Positions 19,201 to 26,389 of a stretch of DNA of 64,000 bases are shown one piece after another. The stretch is from assembly GCA_021372615.1 (NCBI GenBank), contig JAJFUB010000004.1, forward strand, positions 1 to 64,000, written 5' to 3'. The stretch comes from a bacterium (GTDB lineage Bacteria; Armatimonadota; Zipacnadia; Zipacnadales; UBA11051). The first letter of the stretch is position 1. Each line of letters begins with the position of its first letter. The position numbers were made by a program, and so were the translations under genes. Under the pieces are notes generated by a model that ran no database searches, had not been told where the DNA came from, and saw only the letters and a program-made list of their open reading frames with translations.

Positions 19201-19390
19201 GTCGAGCGGCACGGGCGCGGGCACGAACCGGGCCATGAGCCACATCATCATCGGCGGCCAGGTGCTATCCCTCGCCGTCACGCTCGTCGCCACGCCGGTC
19301 ATCTACTCGCTGGCCGACGACGTGCTCCAGTTCCTGGCGCGGCTGCGCAAGCACGTGGCCGAGCGCCGCGCGCAGCGGCAGATGGCCTAG
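16226..19390 (+). CDS. RND multidrug efflux transporter (AcrB/HAE1-like)
   Basis: This is a 1,054-aa proton-driven inner-membrane exporter of normal family length. It shows the expected two-fold layout: TM1 after RLSVHRP, a large periplasmic porter domain, TM2-6, TM7 after a charged linker (about residues 495-535), a second periplasmic domain, and TM8-12. The proton-relay pair is intact in TM4 (VGIVIDDGVIV, D401-D402). The start at 16226 is set by GGAGG 5 bases upstream; the in-frame ATG at 16208 lacks a ribosome site. The substrate is unknown. The 161-base gap to the TolC-type gene holds a structured repeat. Confidence 0.95.
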   Translation: MQLLARLSVHRPVVATVLILTLVVVGTLSLTKLGIDRFPNVDIPVVTITTILPGATPEEMDSQVTEEIEKQVNSISGIDTLTSTSSEGVSVVMIKFLLEKDVDVAEQEARSKVDLAVPNLPEDADKPTVTKMDAGAIAVMTIALSAKTADIRDLTEFADKRLRPQLENISGVGEVEIIGGRARQVNVLLDAYALRSYGLTASDIEAALRVQNLQVPGGSTDQGNRRMSVRTQGRTTDMASLRDLIVTVCNGQPIHLSDVADVEDAAEEAESIANVNGQRAVVLSVKKQSGANVVAVVDAVTKRLEQAQSMLPQGYETRVVSDNSIFIRRSLDAVKEHLILGAIFASLVVLLFLANGRSAIIAALSIPASLLATFTLISLMHFTLNMLTLLALTLAVGIVIDDGVIVLENIYRYLHEKDMSPRQAALDATKEIGLAVLATTASLVAVFMPIAFMQGIVGRMFQSFGLTMSFAIMVSLLVAFTLTPMLCSKWLRKPRPQAERGDDGESGATPTRERHAGHSEKSGLFGRIEGFYGMVLDWSLRHRWAVVLLALAIFAMVVPLGKGVGFSFIPEDDESRFVVSVRAPEGTTLAATETLMNRIARDIRALPEVAYTVVTVADDRQRTQNLGTVDVHMNQVEERKTKTTQQQLMTRTRKEILTRYPAELRSTVSPVSPIGGGASALVTYTITGPDTDRVIAAGNRMVAALKKDPLAADADTSSVVGKPELGVTVDRPAAADLGLSVAAIASTLRTLVAGKKVSDYADGGHLYDVNLRALPEYRLSRDTLSLFTVKSGSPTIGTVPLDQVVSYRETGAPSVVSRYGRAHSATISTNPAPGVSESTLQKRVVALLQEQNLGPLYRGAFTGRAAELARTMSGFLISLVLAVVFMYLILSAQFESWVYPLVILNVLPLTLPFAMFSLWVLRGSLNIFSMLGILVLFGMVMKNAILQVDHTNGLRETGMDRRQAILTACKDRLRPILMTTIAFVAGMVPLALSSGTGAGTNRAMSHIIIGGQVLSLAVTLVATPVIYSLADDVLQFLARLRKHVAERRAQRQMA

Positions 19391-19432
19391 ACGCTGACTT
19401 GGGTCAGCTCGCGCGATAGCGACAGACAGGTC

Positions 19433-19522
19433 GTGGGTGTGGCGGTGAGGTCGCGCAGCGACCTCCGTGCGACGGGCCCCACGACCGGCGGCGGGGCCCG
19501 CCGCACACGACGCGGCACCCAC
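19433..19522 (+). repeat. Y-shaped 90-nt repeat (family C), intact copy
   Basis: An outer stem (GTGGGTGTGGCGG with the end of the right arm) encloses a side hairpin GAGGTCGC-GCA-GCGACCTC (19447-19465). An inner stem follows (19467-19480 with 19493-19506, one mismatch) around a 12-nt loop. The 30-nt right arm (19493-19522) is the exact reverse complement of 58292-58321. It lies between the RND and TolC-type genes, inside the predicted operon. Confidence 0.8.
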
Positions 19523-19551
19523 CGCCCTTACCTCGAAAGCAGGAAGACAAT

Positions 19552-20901
19552 ATGTGCAGTGAATGTTGTCAAGCAGCCAGAGCGTTCCGGCCAGGGGCTC
19601 TGCTGGCGACAGGCATGTTGACATGCTTCCTCTGGCTGGCCTCCCTCCCGGCGCGGGCGGAAGAGACCCCCGCGCCTGCTCCCACGGCCCTGACGCTGAC
19701 CCCGGCAGACGCCGCCGACCTGGCACTCCGCAACAGCCTGCAGTTGCAGCGCGACGCGAAGGCCCTGGAGCAGGCGGAGGCTCGTCTGCGGCAGGCCCGG
19801 GCCCTGGGGAAGTTCACCTCGCAAGCCAGCGCCTCGGCCTCACTCACGATGCCGACGACGCCCTACGTGGACAGCTTCAACCATCAGTTCCGCGTCTCGC
19901 TGAGCAAGCCCGTGTACACCGGCCACCGCCTGGAGCTGCAGAGCGCCCTGGCGCGCCGCGGGATCGAGGCCGCCGGCGCACGCGCGGCGGTGACATCGAG
20001 TGAGACGGCGCAGGCCGCGCGGACGCTGTGCTACAACATCCTGCGCCTCGACATGCTGGCCAACGTGGCCAACCAACGCGCCACCGCCGTCGCTGAGCAC
20101 CTGCGCATCACCCGCGCCATGGAAGCCGACGGCACCGTGCCGCTGTTCGAGGTCGTGCAGGCCGAGACCGAGCTGGCCAAGGCCAAGGGTGACATCATCG
20201 CCGCCCAGACGGCGACGCAACTGGCCCGCGCGACGCTCGCCAACCTGCTGGTGCTACCCCAGACCTGCGCCTTGAGCGTGCAGGAGGGAGTGCCGCTGCC
20301 GGAGCCGGAGGGGAAGCTGACCGACCTGATCGCCCGCGGCCTGGGACAGCGCCCCGAGCTGGCGCTGGCCGAGCGCCAGCTCAAGGTCGCCGAGGCCAAC
20401 CTCGAACTCACGCGCCAGAGCACCAACCCCCGCCTGGACATGGTGGCCCAGCTCAACCAACAGACGCAGACAAGTGCCGCCGAGCCAGTGAACTGGGTCG
20501 TGGGCCTGTCCCTGACCAAGCCCCTGTCCGATGGCGGGTTGCGCCGCGCCCAAGTGGCGGAGCAGGCCGCCGTCGTCGCCGATGTGAAGCTGCAGATTGA
20601 GGACCTCAGGCAGCAGATCGCCCTGGAGATCAACGAGGCTTCCCTGGCGCTCCACCAGGCCCGCGAGCAACTGACGGTCGCCGAAGCCGGCGAGGTCAAC
20701 GCCCGCGAGCGGCTGCGCATGGCTGAGGTGCGCTACGCGGCTGGCCTGTCCATCGGTGTCGAAGTACTGGACGCCCAGACCGCCTTCGCCGCGGCGCAGA
20801 CGGCGACGGTCAACGCCCGCTACGACGTCCAGACCTCCGTCGTGCGCCTGCGCAAGGCCGTGGGCGACCTGGACAGCCAACTCGCCGCGCCCCCTGAGTA
20901 G
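19552..20901 (+). CDS. TolC-family outer-membrane efflux channel
   Basis: This 449-aa protein has a signal peptide (ending LPARA, about residue 36) and two homologous halves rich in long Ala/Gln/Glu helices. The repeat seams are TLTPADAADLALRNSLQLQRDAKALEQAEARLRQAR and GLGQRPELALAERQLKVAEANLELTRQ. This is the structure of outer-membrane factors that form trimeric channels docking onto RND/MFP complexes. AGGAAG precedes the ATG by about 5 bases. Its product should complete the tripartite pump encoded just upstream. The structured repeat between it and the RND gene may separate or modulate its expression. Confidence 0.92.
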   Translation: MCSECCQAARAFRPGALLATGMLTCFLWLASLPARAEETPAPAPTALTLTPADAADLALRNSLQLQRDAKALEQAEARLRQARALGKFTSQASASASLTMPTTPYVDSFNHQFRVSLSKPVYTGHRLELQSALARRGIEAAGARAAVTSSETAQAARTLCYNILRLDMLANVANQRATAVAEHLRITRAMEADGTVPLFEVVQAETELAKAKGDIIAAQTATQLARATLANLLVLPQTCALSVQEGVPLPEPEGKLTDLIARGLGQRPELALAERQLKVAEANLELTRQSTNPRLDMVAQLNQQTQTSAAEPVNWVVGLSLTKPLSDGGLRRAQVAEQAAVVADVKLQIEDLRQQIALEINEASLALHQAREQLTVAEAGEVNARERLRMAEVRYAAGLSIGVEVLDAQTAFAAAQTATVNARYDVQTSVVRLRKAVGDLDSQLAAPPE

Positions 20902-21056
20902 ACCCCCTGACAGGCGCGGGGAGGGGACCTGCGCCCCAAACGGCGAATACCTACCCTCGGTAGTCGGTTACTGGACCGCCGGGCTGGCGACGCCTGCTCG
21001 CCGTGCCCCGGTCGTGCGGGTGACGCGAGCCCGCAGTGACCGCGCAGGAGGGTCAG

Positions 21057-23009
21057 ATGAGTGCGCCACGCACCCAACTCCTCGTCAGCCTGGCGATCGG
21101 CATAGCCGCGGCAGCCATGGTGGTGTACGTATGCTCCGACAGCATGCGCACCAGCCTCCTCGGTCGTCTGTGCTGGCGCCTGGAGTTGGTGACGTACGAC
21201 TTCCGTGCTGCCAACAGCGCTCCCGACGCCCCCAACCCCGACATCGTTCTGGTCACCATAGATGAGCTGTCGCTGTCGCAGCTGGGCGTCTGGCCCTGGT
21301 CGCGGGAGTACCACGCCCGGACCATCCGCAACCTGACCCGGGCCGGAGCCGCCCTGATCGGTCTGGACGTGATCGTGAGCACGGTCAGTGGCGAAGCGTC
21401 TGCCGAAACGGCCGCGGCCAACCAACCCCTGGGCTGGGAGCCGCCGCTGAGTGCGGCGGACCTCGCCCTGGAGCGGGCCCTGGCCGCCAGCGGGCGGACG
21501 GTCCTGGCCGCCAACATCACCCAGGAGAGCCTCCCGGGCCAGCAGATGGACGCCAGCCTCACCCAGGCGCAGTTCCCCCACTGGCGCTTCGAGGATGCGG
21601 CCCTGGGCACCGGCCTGATCGGCATGCTGCAAGACGATGACGGGGTGATCCGCCGGTCCCGCATCAGCCGCACCTATCAGGACGAGCAGCTCTTCACCAT
21701 GCCTGTGGTCCTGGCGGCGCTCAAGCGGGGCGTGGAGCCGTCCCAGGTCGCCGGGCAGGTCGCCCGGGGCGCCGGCCTTCGCTCGGGCGCCCTCGATCCC
21801 AGCTTCCTCGTCTCCTTCCGCACGCCGGACCGAGGGTTCACCCGCATCCCCTACTACCGCGTGCTGCGCGGCCAGTTCTCCAGGCAGGACGTCCGGGGGA
21901 AGATCGTGCTCATCGGGGCCACCGCACAGACGCTGCAAGACTCCCACAACACCCCCCTGGCCATGCGTATCCGCACCTCGCCGACCTCCGGGCCCACCAG
22001 CAGCAGGCTTTCCGGAGTGGAGATCATCGCCGACGCCCTGGATACCATCCTCCGGGGCTCATACACACGCCGCGCGTCCGGCGGACTGACGCTGATCCTG
22101 GCCTGCCTCATCGGGGCCCTGGTGACGCTGGTCGAGATGCGGGTGCGACCCGTATGGGCTGCCCTCGCGGCCTGGCTGCCCTCACAGGTCGGCTCCCTGG
22201 TGTTCGTCCTGGTGATGTGGCAGTTCTACCGGCTCTGGGTCCCGTTGATCCCCCTGGCGCTCACCGGCTCGCTCAGCTACGTGGGCGTGCTCGTCTACCT
22301 GGAGCTGACCAGTGAGCGGCAGCGCCGCAAGCTCCATCAGTCCTGGTCCCAACGCGTCTCGCCAGAGGTGCTGCAGGTCATTCTCAGTAACCCCGCGATG
22401 ACCCAGGTAGCGGGCAAGAAACTGCAGGCCACGGTACTCTTCACCGACCTGCAGGGCTTCACCACCTTCTGTCACGCGTCACCGCCTGAAGTCGTCGTCG
22501 AGAACCTGAACCGCTGCCTGGCCCTCATCACGGGCTGCATCCGCCGGCACGGCGGCACGGTGCACAAGTTCATCGGTGATGGTGTCATGGCTGTCTTTGG
22601 CGACCCGGTACAGCAGCCTGACCACGCCATGCGGGCCATCCGCTCCGCTTGCGACATGCAGCAAGAGATGGAACGCCTGCGCGCCAACCTCGACGCGGAC
22701 GCCTGGGTCCCCAACCTGCGCGTAGGCATCCACACGGGCGAGCTGGTTGCCGGGGACATCGGGTCAGGTGAGATGTTCGAGTACACGGTCATCGGGGATA
22801 CCGTGAGCACCGCCTCACGCTTGGAAGGCCTCAACAAGGAGTACGGGACGGGCATCATGATCAGCGACGCCACCCTCCAGGCCGCCGGCGAGGGCGTCCC
22901 GTGCCGACGGCTGGGCCTGGCCGAGATCCGCGGCCGCCCCGAGCCCATGGAAGTGTTTGGAGTGGACCCCTGGAAGCCGATAATAGTACAAAACACTACC
23001 ACTTCGTGA
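21057..23009 (+). CDS. CHASE2-domain class III adenylate cyclase-like protein
   Basis: This 650-aa membrane protein has an N-terminal TM, an extracytoplasmic CHASE2 sensor domain (about 30-320, with ELVTYDFRAANS and IDELSLSQLGVWPWSREYHA), two or three TM helices (342-418) and a cytoplasmic class III cyclase domain (about 455-640). Metal-binding D464 (FTDLQGF) and D508 (FIGDG) are present, as are K504 and T577 of the adenine-selecting positions and catalytic R588. The transition-state Asn is Ser584 (GDTVSTASR rather than GDTVN), which could lower activity. AGGAGG lies 5 bases before the ATG. The next gene encodes a FecR-domain protein, a recurrent partner of CHASE2 proteins. Confidence 0.9.
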   Translation: MSAPRTQLLVSLAIGIAAAAMVVYVCSDSMRTSLLGRLCWRLELVTYDFRAANSAPDAPNPDIVLVTIDELSLSQLGVWPWSREYHARTIRNLTRAGAALIGLDVIVSTVSGEASAETAAANQPLGWEPPLSAADLALERALAASGRTVLAANITQESLPGQQMDASLTQAQFPHWRFEDAALGTGLIGMLQDDDGVIRRSRISRTYQDEQLFTMPVVLAALKRGVEPSQVAGQVARGAGLRSGALDPSFLVSFRTPDRGFTRIPYYRVLRGQFSRQDVRGKIVLIGATAQTLQDSHNTPLAMRIRTSPTSGPTSSRLSGVEIIADALDTILRGSYTRRASGGLTLILACLIGALVTLVEMRVRPVWAALAAWLPSQVGSLVFVLVMWQFYRLWVPLIPLALTGSLSYVGVLVYLELTSERQRRKLHQSWSQRVSPEVLQVILSNPAMTQVAGKKLQATVLFTDLQGFTTFCHASPPEVVVENLNRCLALITGCIRRHGGTVHKFIGDGVMAVFGDPVQQPDHAMRAIRSACDMQQEMERLRANLDADAWVPNLRVGIHTGELVAGDIGSGEMFEYTVIGDTVSTASRLEGLNKEYGTGIMISDATLQAAGEGVPCRRLGLAEIRGRPEPMEVFGVDPWKPIIVQNTTTS

Positions 23010-23105
23010 AAGCCACCGGGGAGACCGGCCGAGGCAGTGACGCACAGGCTGTCCTGTGCCCGCCATCACCTCAGCGTGGTTTCGTTGTCTCAGGAGGTCC
23101 GCCGG

Positions 23106-25097
23106 ATGAGCATCCCCCGGAAGTCACTGGCTACACCCATCGCAGTTCTGGTCCTGGGGGTGTTGCTGTCCGCCGGGTCGGTCGGTGTCGGGTGGGCTGA
23201 AGCGACCGCGCGGTTCACCGCGGTCGTCGGTGGGGTCACCTACCAGGCCGGCGCTCAGGGGGGCTGGCAGGGCGCCAGGGCGGGCACGCCACTCGCCAGC
23301 GGCTCCCGTATCCGGACCGACCGCCGCGGCAAGTGCGAGATCAAGTTCCCGGGGGGCAGTCTCGTGCGGATGCCCTCGCGCGCCGACCTCGTGCTGACCT
23401 CGGTGACCCAGAACCGCGTTCGGCTCCTGAGCGGGCAGGTCCTGACCAACGCCGTCAAGGGCTCGGGCGTGCGGATCGAGGGCGCGACGGCTGCCGCGAG
23501 CGTTCAGGGCACCTGGGTGCTGTTCAACGGCGAGGACATGTCGGTCTGGGACGGCACTGCCACGCTGGAGACGCCCGCTGGCAAGCAGCAGGTGGGCGAC
23601 CAGCAACATGCGGCTGTCACGGACACGCAGGTGGCGCTCGTGGGCGCGGACGATCAGGCCTACGGCGACGTCACCGTCGCCCTGACGGCCAGCCAGCTCA
23701 CAGTCACCTTCCACACCACCGCGCCCTGGGCCCTGGAACGGACGGCCGTGGCGGTGAGCACCTCGCCACCCGAGCAGTTCGACCTCGCCGCCCCGAAGTA
23801 CGATCACCCCCATGTCGCTGCCACGACCGACGAGCACGTGATACCTCTGGCCGACCTCCAGGTCGCGGAGTCTGAGGCCCTGTACCTGGTCGCGTACGCG
23901 CTGCTGGCGAACGAGGAGCCGAGCGTGGACAAGGTCGCGGCCTGGGGTGAGGGCGAGGCGATCGCGTCGGGCGGGATGTACTTCGTCTACGCGCCGGCCG
24001 CCACCGGCTCGGAGTACCCCTGGGAGTTCCCGACCGGGGCCGCCAAGCCATGGTGGTACGGCATGCAGCCGGGCGTGAGCACCGTCGCCACGCCGGGCAC
24101 CAGCATCGGGATGGAGATGCGCGACGACCGCTTCTCCTCCTACGATGCCCTCCGCCGCACCATGTTCGGGGCCCCTCCCCATGGCCGGCTCGAGGTCGGC
24201 GTGGAGAGCCTCGGCGCGGCCCCGGCGGCCGCCTCCGCCGGTCCGGGCGCCATGCCCCTGATCTGGGCCCTCAGCGCCGCCGCGGCTGAAGAGCCCACGG
24301 GGGTCCGTCGCTTGGGCAAGCACTTCTTCGGCCCCCGCAGCCAACTCGACCTCTACGGGCTCCTCGTCTCCGGTGGAGGCTTGGCCGGAGGCCGGGCGCG
24401 CATGGCCGGAGTGTACGGCCCGGTCTACATGGAGCTGGGCGGGGAGTTGAGCACCGCCTTCGACGGTGAGTGGGACGCCGACGTGAGCGAAGCCTTCGCT
24501 GTCTGGCGCCACGACAGTCTGGACCTGATCGCGGGCCGGCAGCACTACCTCGAAGGCCCGGTCAACAACGGGCCTCTCGGCTCACAGTTCGCCTATCTGT
24601 CCCTGGATGGCATCCGCGCCCGCTACCAGGGCCGCGGGTTCGCCCTCGACGGCGTGTGGATAGACAAGTACGAGCGGGGGCTCGTGGAGCCGGGCGACGG
24701 CGCCGGCTGGCTGGGCCGGCTGAGCGCCCCCGTGCTCGGGGGGCAGGTCGCAGTCAACGTCCTCAAGGAGCACGGGGCGGACACCGGCCTGAGCCTGGAC
24801 TTCAGCCTCCCCGCCGCCCCCGGCTACCTGGACGTCTACGGCGAGTTCGGCCAGGACCCGTGGGACCAGCACTTCGAGACCTGGGGGCTCTACTCCCCGT
24901 GGCTGTTTGACCGCAGCGGCGTGGACCTGTTCGTGGAATACGCTCGCCGGGATGGCTACCCGCATTCTATCTCCGCGATGGCCTACAAGGATCTGGCGGA
25001 GGACTGGTATGGTCTGGCCGGGTTCCGGCAGGTGGAGGGTGAGGACTGCGAGCTATCCATCGGCGTGGCCTGGCGGTTCGGCGCTCTGGCGAAGTGA
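23106..25097 (+). CDS. Exported FecR-domain protein with C-terminal barrel-like region
   Basis: This 663-aa protein has a signal peptide (ending VGVGWA, about residue 31). A FecR-type domain follows (about 35-160: GAQGGWQGARAGTPLASGSRIRTDRRGKCEIKFPGGSLVRM). The middle segment has unclear homology, and the C-terminal half (about 420-663) alternates aromatic and small residues and ends in WRF, as in outer-membrane beta-barrels. AGGAGGT lies 7 bases before the ATG at 23106. It follows the CHASE2 cyclase by 96 bases and probably belongs to one signalling unit in which the envelope protein presents a signal to the cyclase. That function is inferred. Confidence 0.85.
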   Translation: MSIPRKSLATPIAVLVLGVLLSAGSVGVGWAEATARFTAVVGGVTYQAGAQGGWQGARAGTPLASGSRIRTDRRGKCEIKFPGGSLVRMPSRADLVLTSVTQNRVRLLSGQVLTNAVKGSGVRIEGATAAASVQGTWVLFNGEDMSVWDGTATLETPAGKQQVGDQQHAAVTDTQVALVGADDQAYGDVTVALTASQLTVTFHTTAPWALERTAVAVSTSPPEQFDLAAPKYDHPHVAATTDEHVIPLADLQVAESEALYLVAYALLANEEPSVDKVAAWGEGEAIASGGMYFVYAPAATGSEYPWEFPTGAAKPWWYGMQPGVSTVATPGTSIGMEMRDDRFSSYDALRRTMFGAPPHGRLEVGVESLGAAPAAASAGPGAMPLIWALSAAAAEEPTGVRRLGKHFFGPRSQLDLYGLLVSGGGLAGGRARMAGVYGPVYMELGGELSTAFDGEWDADVSEAFAVWRHDSLDLIAGRQHYLEGPVNNGPLGSQFAYLSLDGIRARYQGRGFALDGVWIDKYERGLVEPGDGAGWLGRLSAPVLGGQVAVNVLKEHGADTGLSLDFSLPAAPGYLDVYGEFGQDPWDQHFETWGLYSPWLFDRSGVDLFVEYARRDGYPHSISAMAYKDLAEDWYGLAGFRQVEGEDCELSIGVAWRFGALAK

Positions 25098-25144
25098 TCC
25101 CGTGCGCCAGCAATTCATCCATCTGTTCCTGAAGGAGGAACGAC

Positions 25145-26110
25145 ATGGGTAGGTCGGTACAGGTGTCTATCTTGCTGCTCCTGGGGGTGGTGGTTGTGCT
25201 CGCCGGTTGTGGGGGCGGCTCAAACGCCGGGGCAAGCGGCGGCATGATCGTCTCAGTGATCTTCCCCACGCGGCCTGCGGGTGTGGTGCCCGAAGCGCTC
25301 CCCGTGGCCACCAACAGCGTGCGCGTCCAGGTACTCGTGCCGGGCGTCCTGACGCCCATCGTGCCGGACCAGGTCCTCGCCCGCTCCGGTGAGGGCCCCC
25401 AGACAGCCACCTTCGAGGTCGTCCCGGTGGGGCCGTGCCTGGTGCGAGCGCTGGCATACGAGTCCTACGACGGCACCGGGCGGGTCATCGCGCAGGCCGA
25501 GGTGCTCACCGCCATTGCTGCCGGAGAGCTGACCCAGGTCTCCCTCATCACCGAAGCCCTGGTCGTGCGCCTCGAGGTCACCCCGGCCACGCTGGGCCTG
25601 GACTACCTCGCCAGCGCCGCGCTCACCGCCACGTGCTATGACGCAGACAACAACGTCGTCCTGGCCACGGTCACCTGGGATTCCAGCAGCGCCAGCGTGA
25701 CAGTGGCGGCCGACGGCACGGTCACCGGAGCGAGCGAAGGCTCTGCGGTGGTGAGGGCCACCCACGCCGCTTCCAGTCTGTCGGACACTTGTGATGTGAC
25801 GGTCACTCGCCGGCACGTCGCCCGGGTGGTCGTCACGCCCAGCAGTTGCGTGTTGCGGCCCCCCGATCAGTTCCAGACCCAGCTCACGGCCGTCGCCTAT
25901 GATGCCGCAGGCGTCGTCGTCCCGTACGCGGTCATCACCTGGTCCTCAGACGGCGAGCCGGTCGTCACCGTGGACCAGAACGGACTGGTGAGCACGACCT
26001 CGGCCGACAACACCCACGCCATCATCACCGCCAGCGCGGGTGAAGGGACGGATGGCACCTGCGACGTCCGCGTGGCGCCTGTAGGCAAGCTCATCGTGGA
26101 CGTCCGGTAG
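25145..26110 (+). CDS. Lipoprotein with bacterial Ig-like (Big_2-type) domains
   Basis: This 321-aa protein has a textbook lipobox (VVLAGC, Cys near residue 21). About 120 residues follow that may form one domain. Two Ig-like domains come next (about 140-225 and 230-315), each with the pattern V-x-V-T-P ... A-T-C-Y-D ... T-W ... G-x-V ... A-S-S/A-G-E-G ... C-D-V. Such domains act as surface or periplasmic spacers and adhesion modules. AAGGAGGAA directly precedes the ATG. It is the last gene before the strong hairpin at 26157-26192, so it closes the CHASE2/FecR operon. Confidence 0.85.
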   Translation: MGRSVQVSILLLLGVVVVLAGCGGGSNAGASGGMIVSVIFPTRPAGVVPEALPVATNSVRVQVLVPGVLTPIVPDQVLARSGEGPQTATFEVVPVGPCLVRALAYESYDGTGRVIAQAEVLTAIAAGELTQVSLITEALVVRLEVTPATLGLDYLASAALTATCYDADNNVVLATVTWDSSSASVTVAADGTVTGASEGSAVVRATHAASSLSDTCDVTVTRRHVARVVVTPSSCVLRPPDQFQTQLTAVAYDAAGVVVPYAVITWSSDGEPVVTVDQNGLVSTTSADNTHAIITASAGEGTDGTCDVRVAPVGKLIVDVR

Positions 26111-26156
26111 GAGCGGCTGAACCGGCCTCGCGCACCTGGGGGGCGTTGACCACAAC

Positions 26157-26192
26157 TGCGGCCCGATCGGCTGACTAGCCGGTCGGGCCGCA
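26157..26192 (+). terminator. Strong hairpin terminator after the CHASE2/FecR/Ig operon
   Basis: A 16-bp stem (TGCGGCCCGATCGGCT with AGCCGGTCGGGCCGCA, one G-T wobble) has a 4-nt loop GACT. It begins 46 bases after the stop at 26110. The following TACTTGTG is only mildly T-rich. No other feature is visible in 26111-26389. Confidence 0.75.
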
Positions 26193-26389
26193 TACTTGTG
26201 GGTGGCCCCCGGCGACGCAGCACATCTGAGCGGAGGGGTGCGAGGTGACGCGCGCCTCGCGCGGACAGCCGAGCGCCACTGACGCCTGCACGCCGACCTT
26301 CCCCGATGATGGCAGCACCAGCAGGGAAGCCGCAGCAGGACGCGGAAGAAGCTCCGTGCGACCCCGGACGCACCATGAGGAGCCCTGCC

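Noticed and set aside
19433-19522. Y-shaped repeat considered as a tRNA or integron attC site
   Set aside because: No tRNA loops or anticodon arm, no attC core sites, and no integrase nearby.
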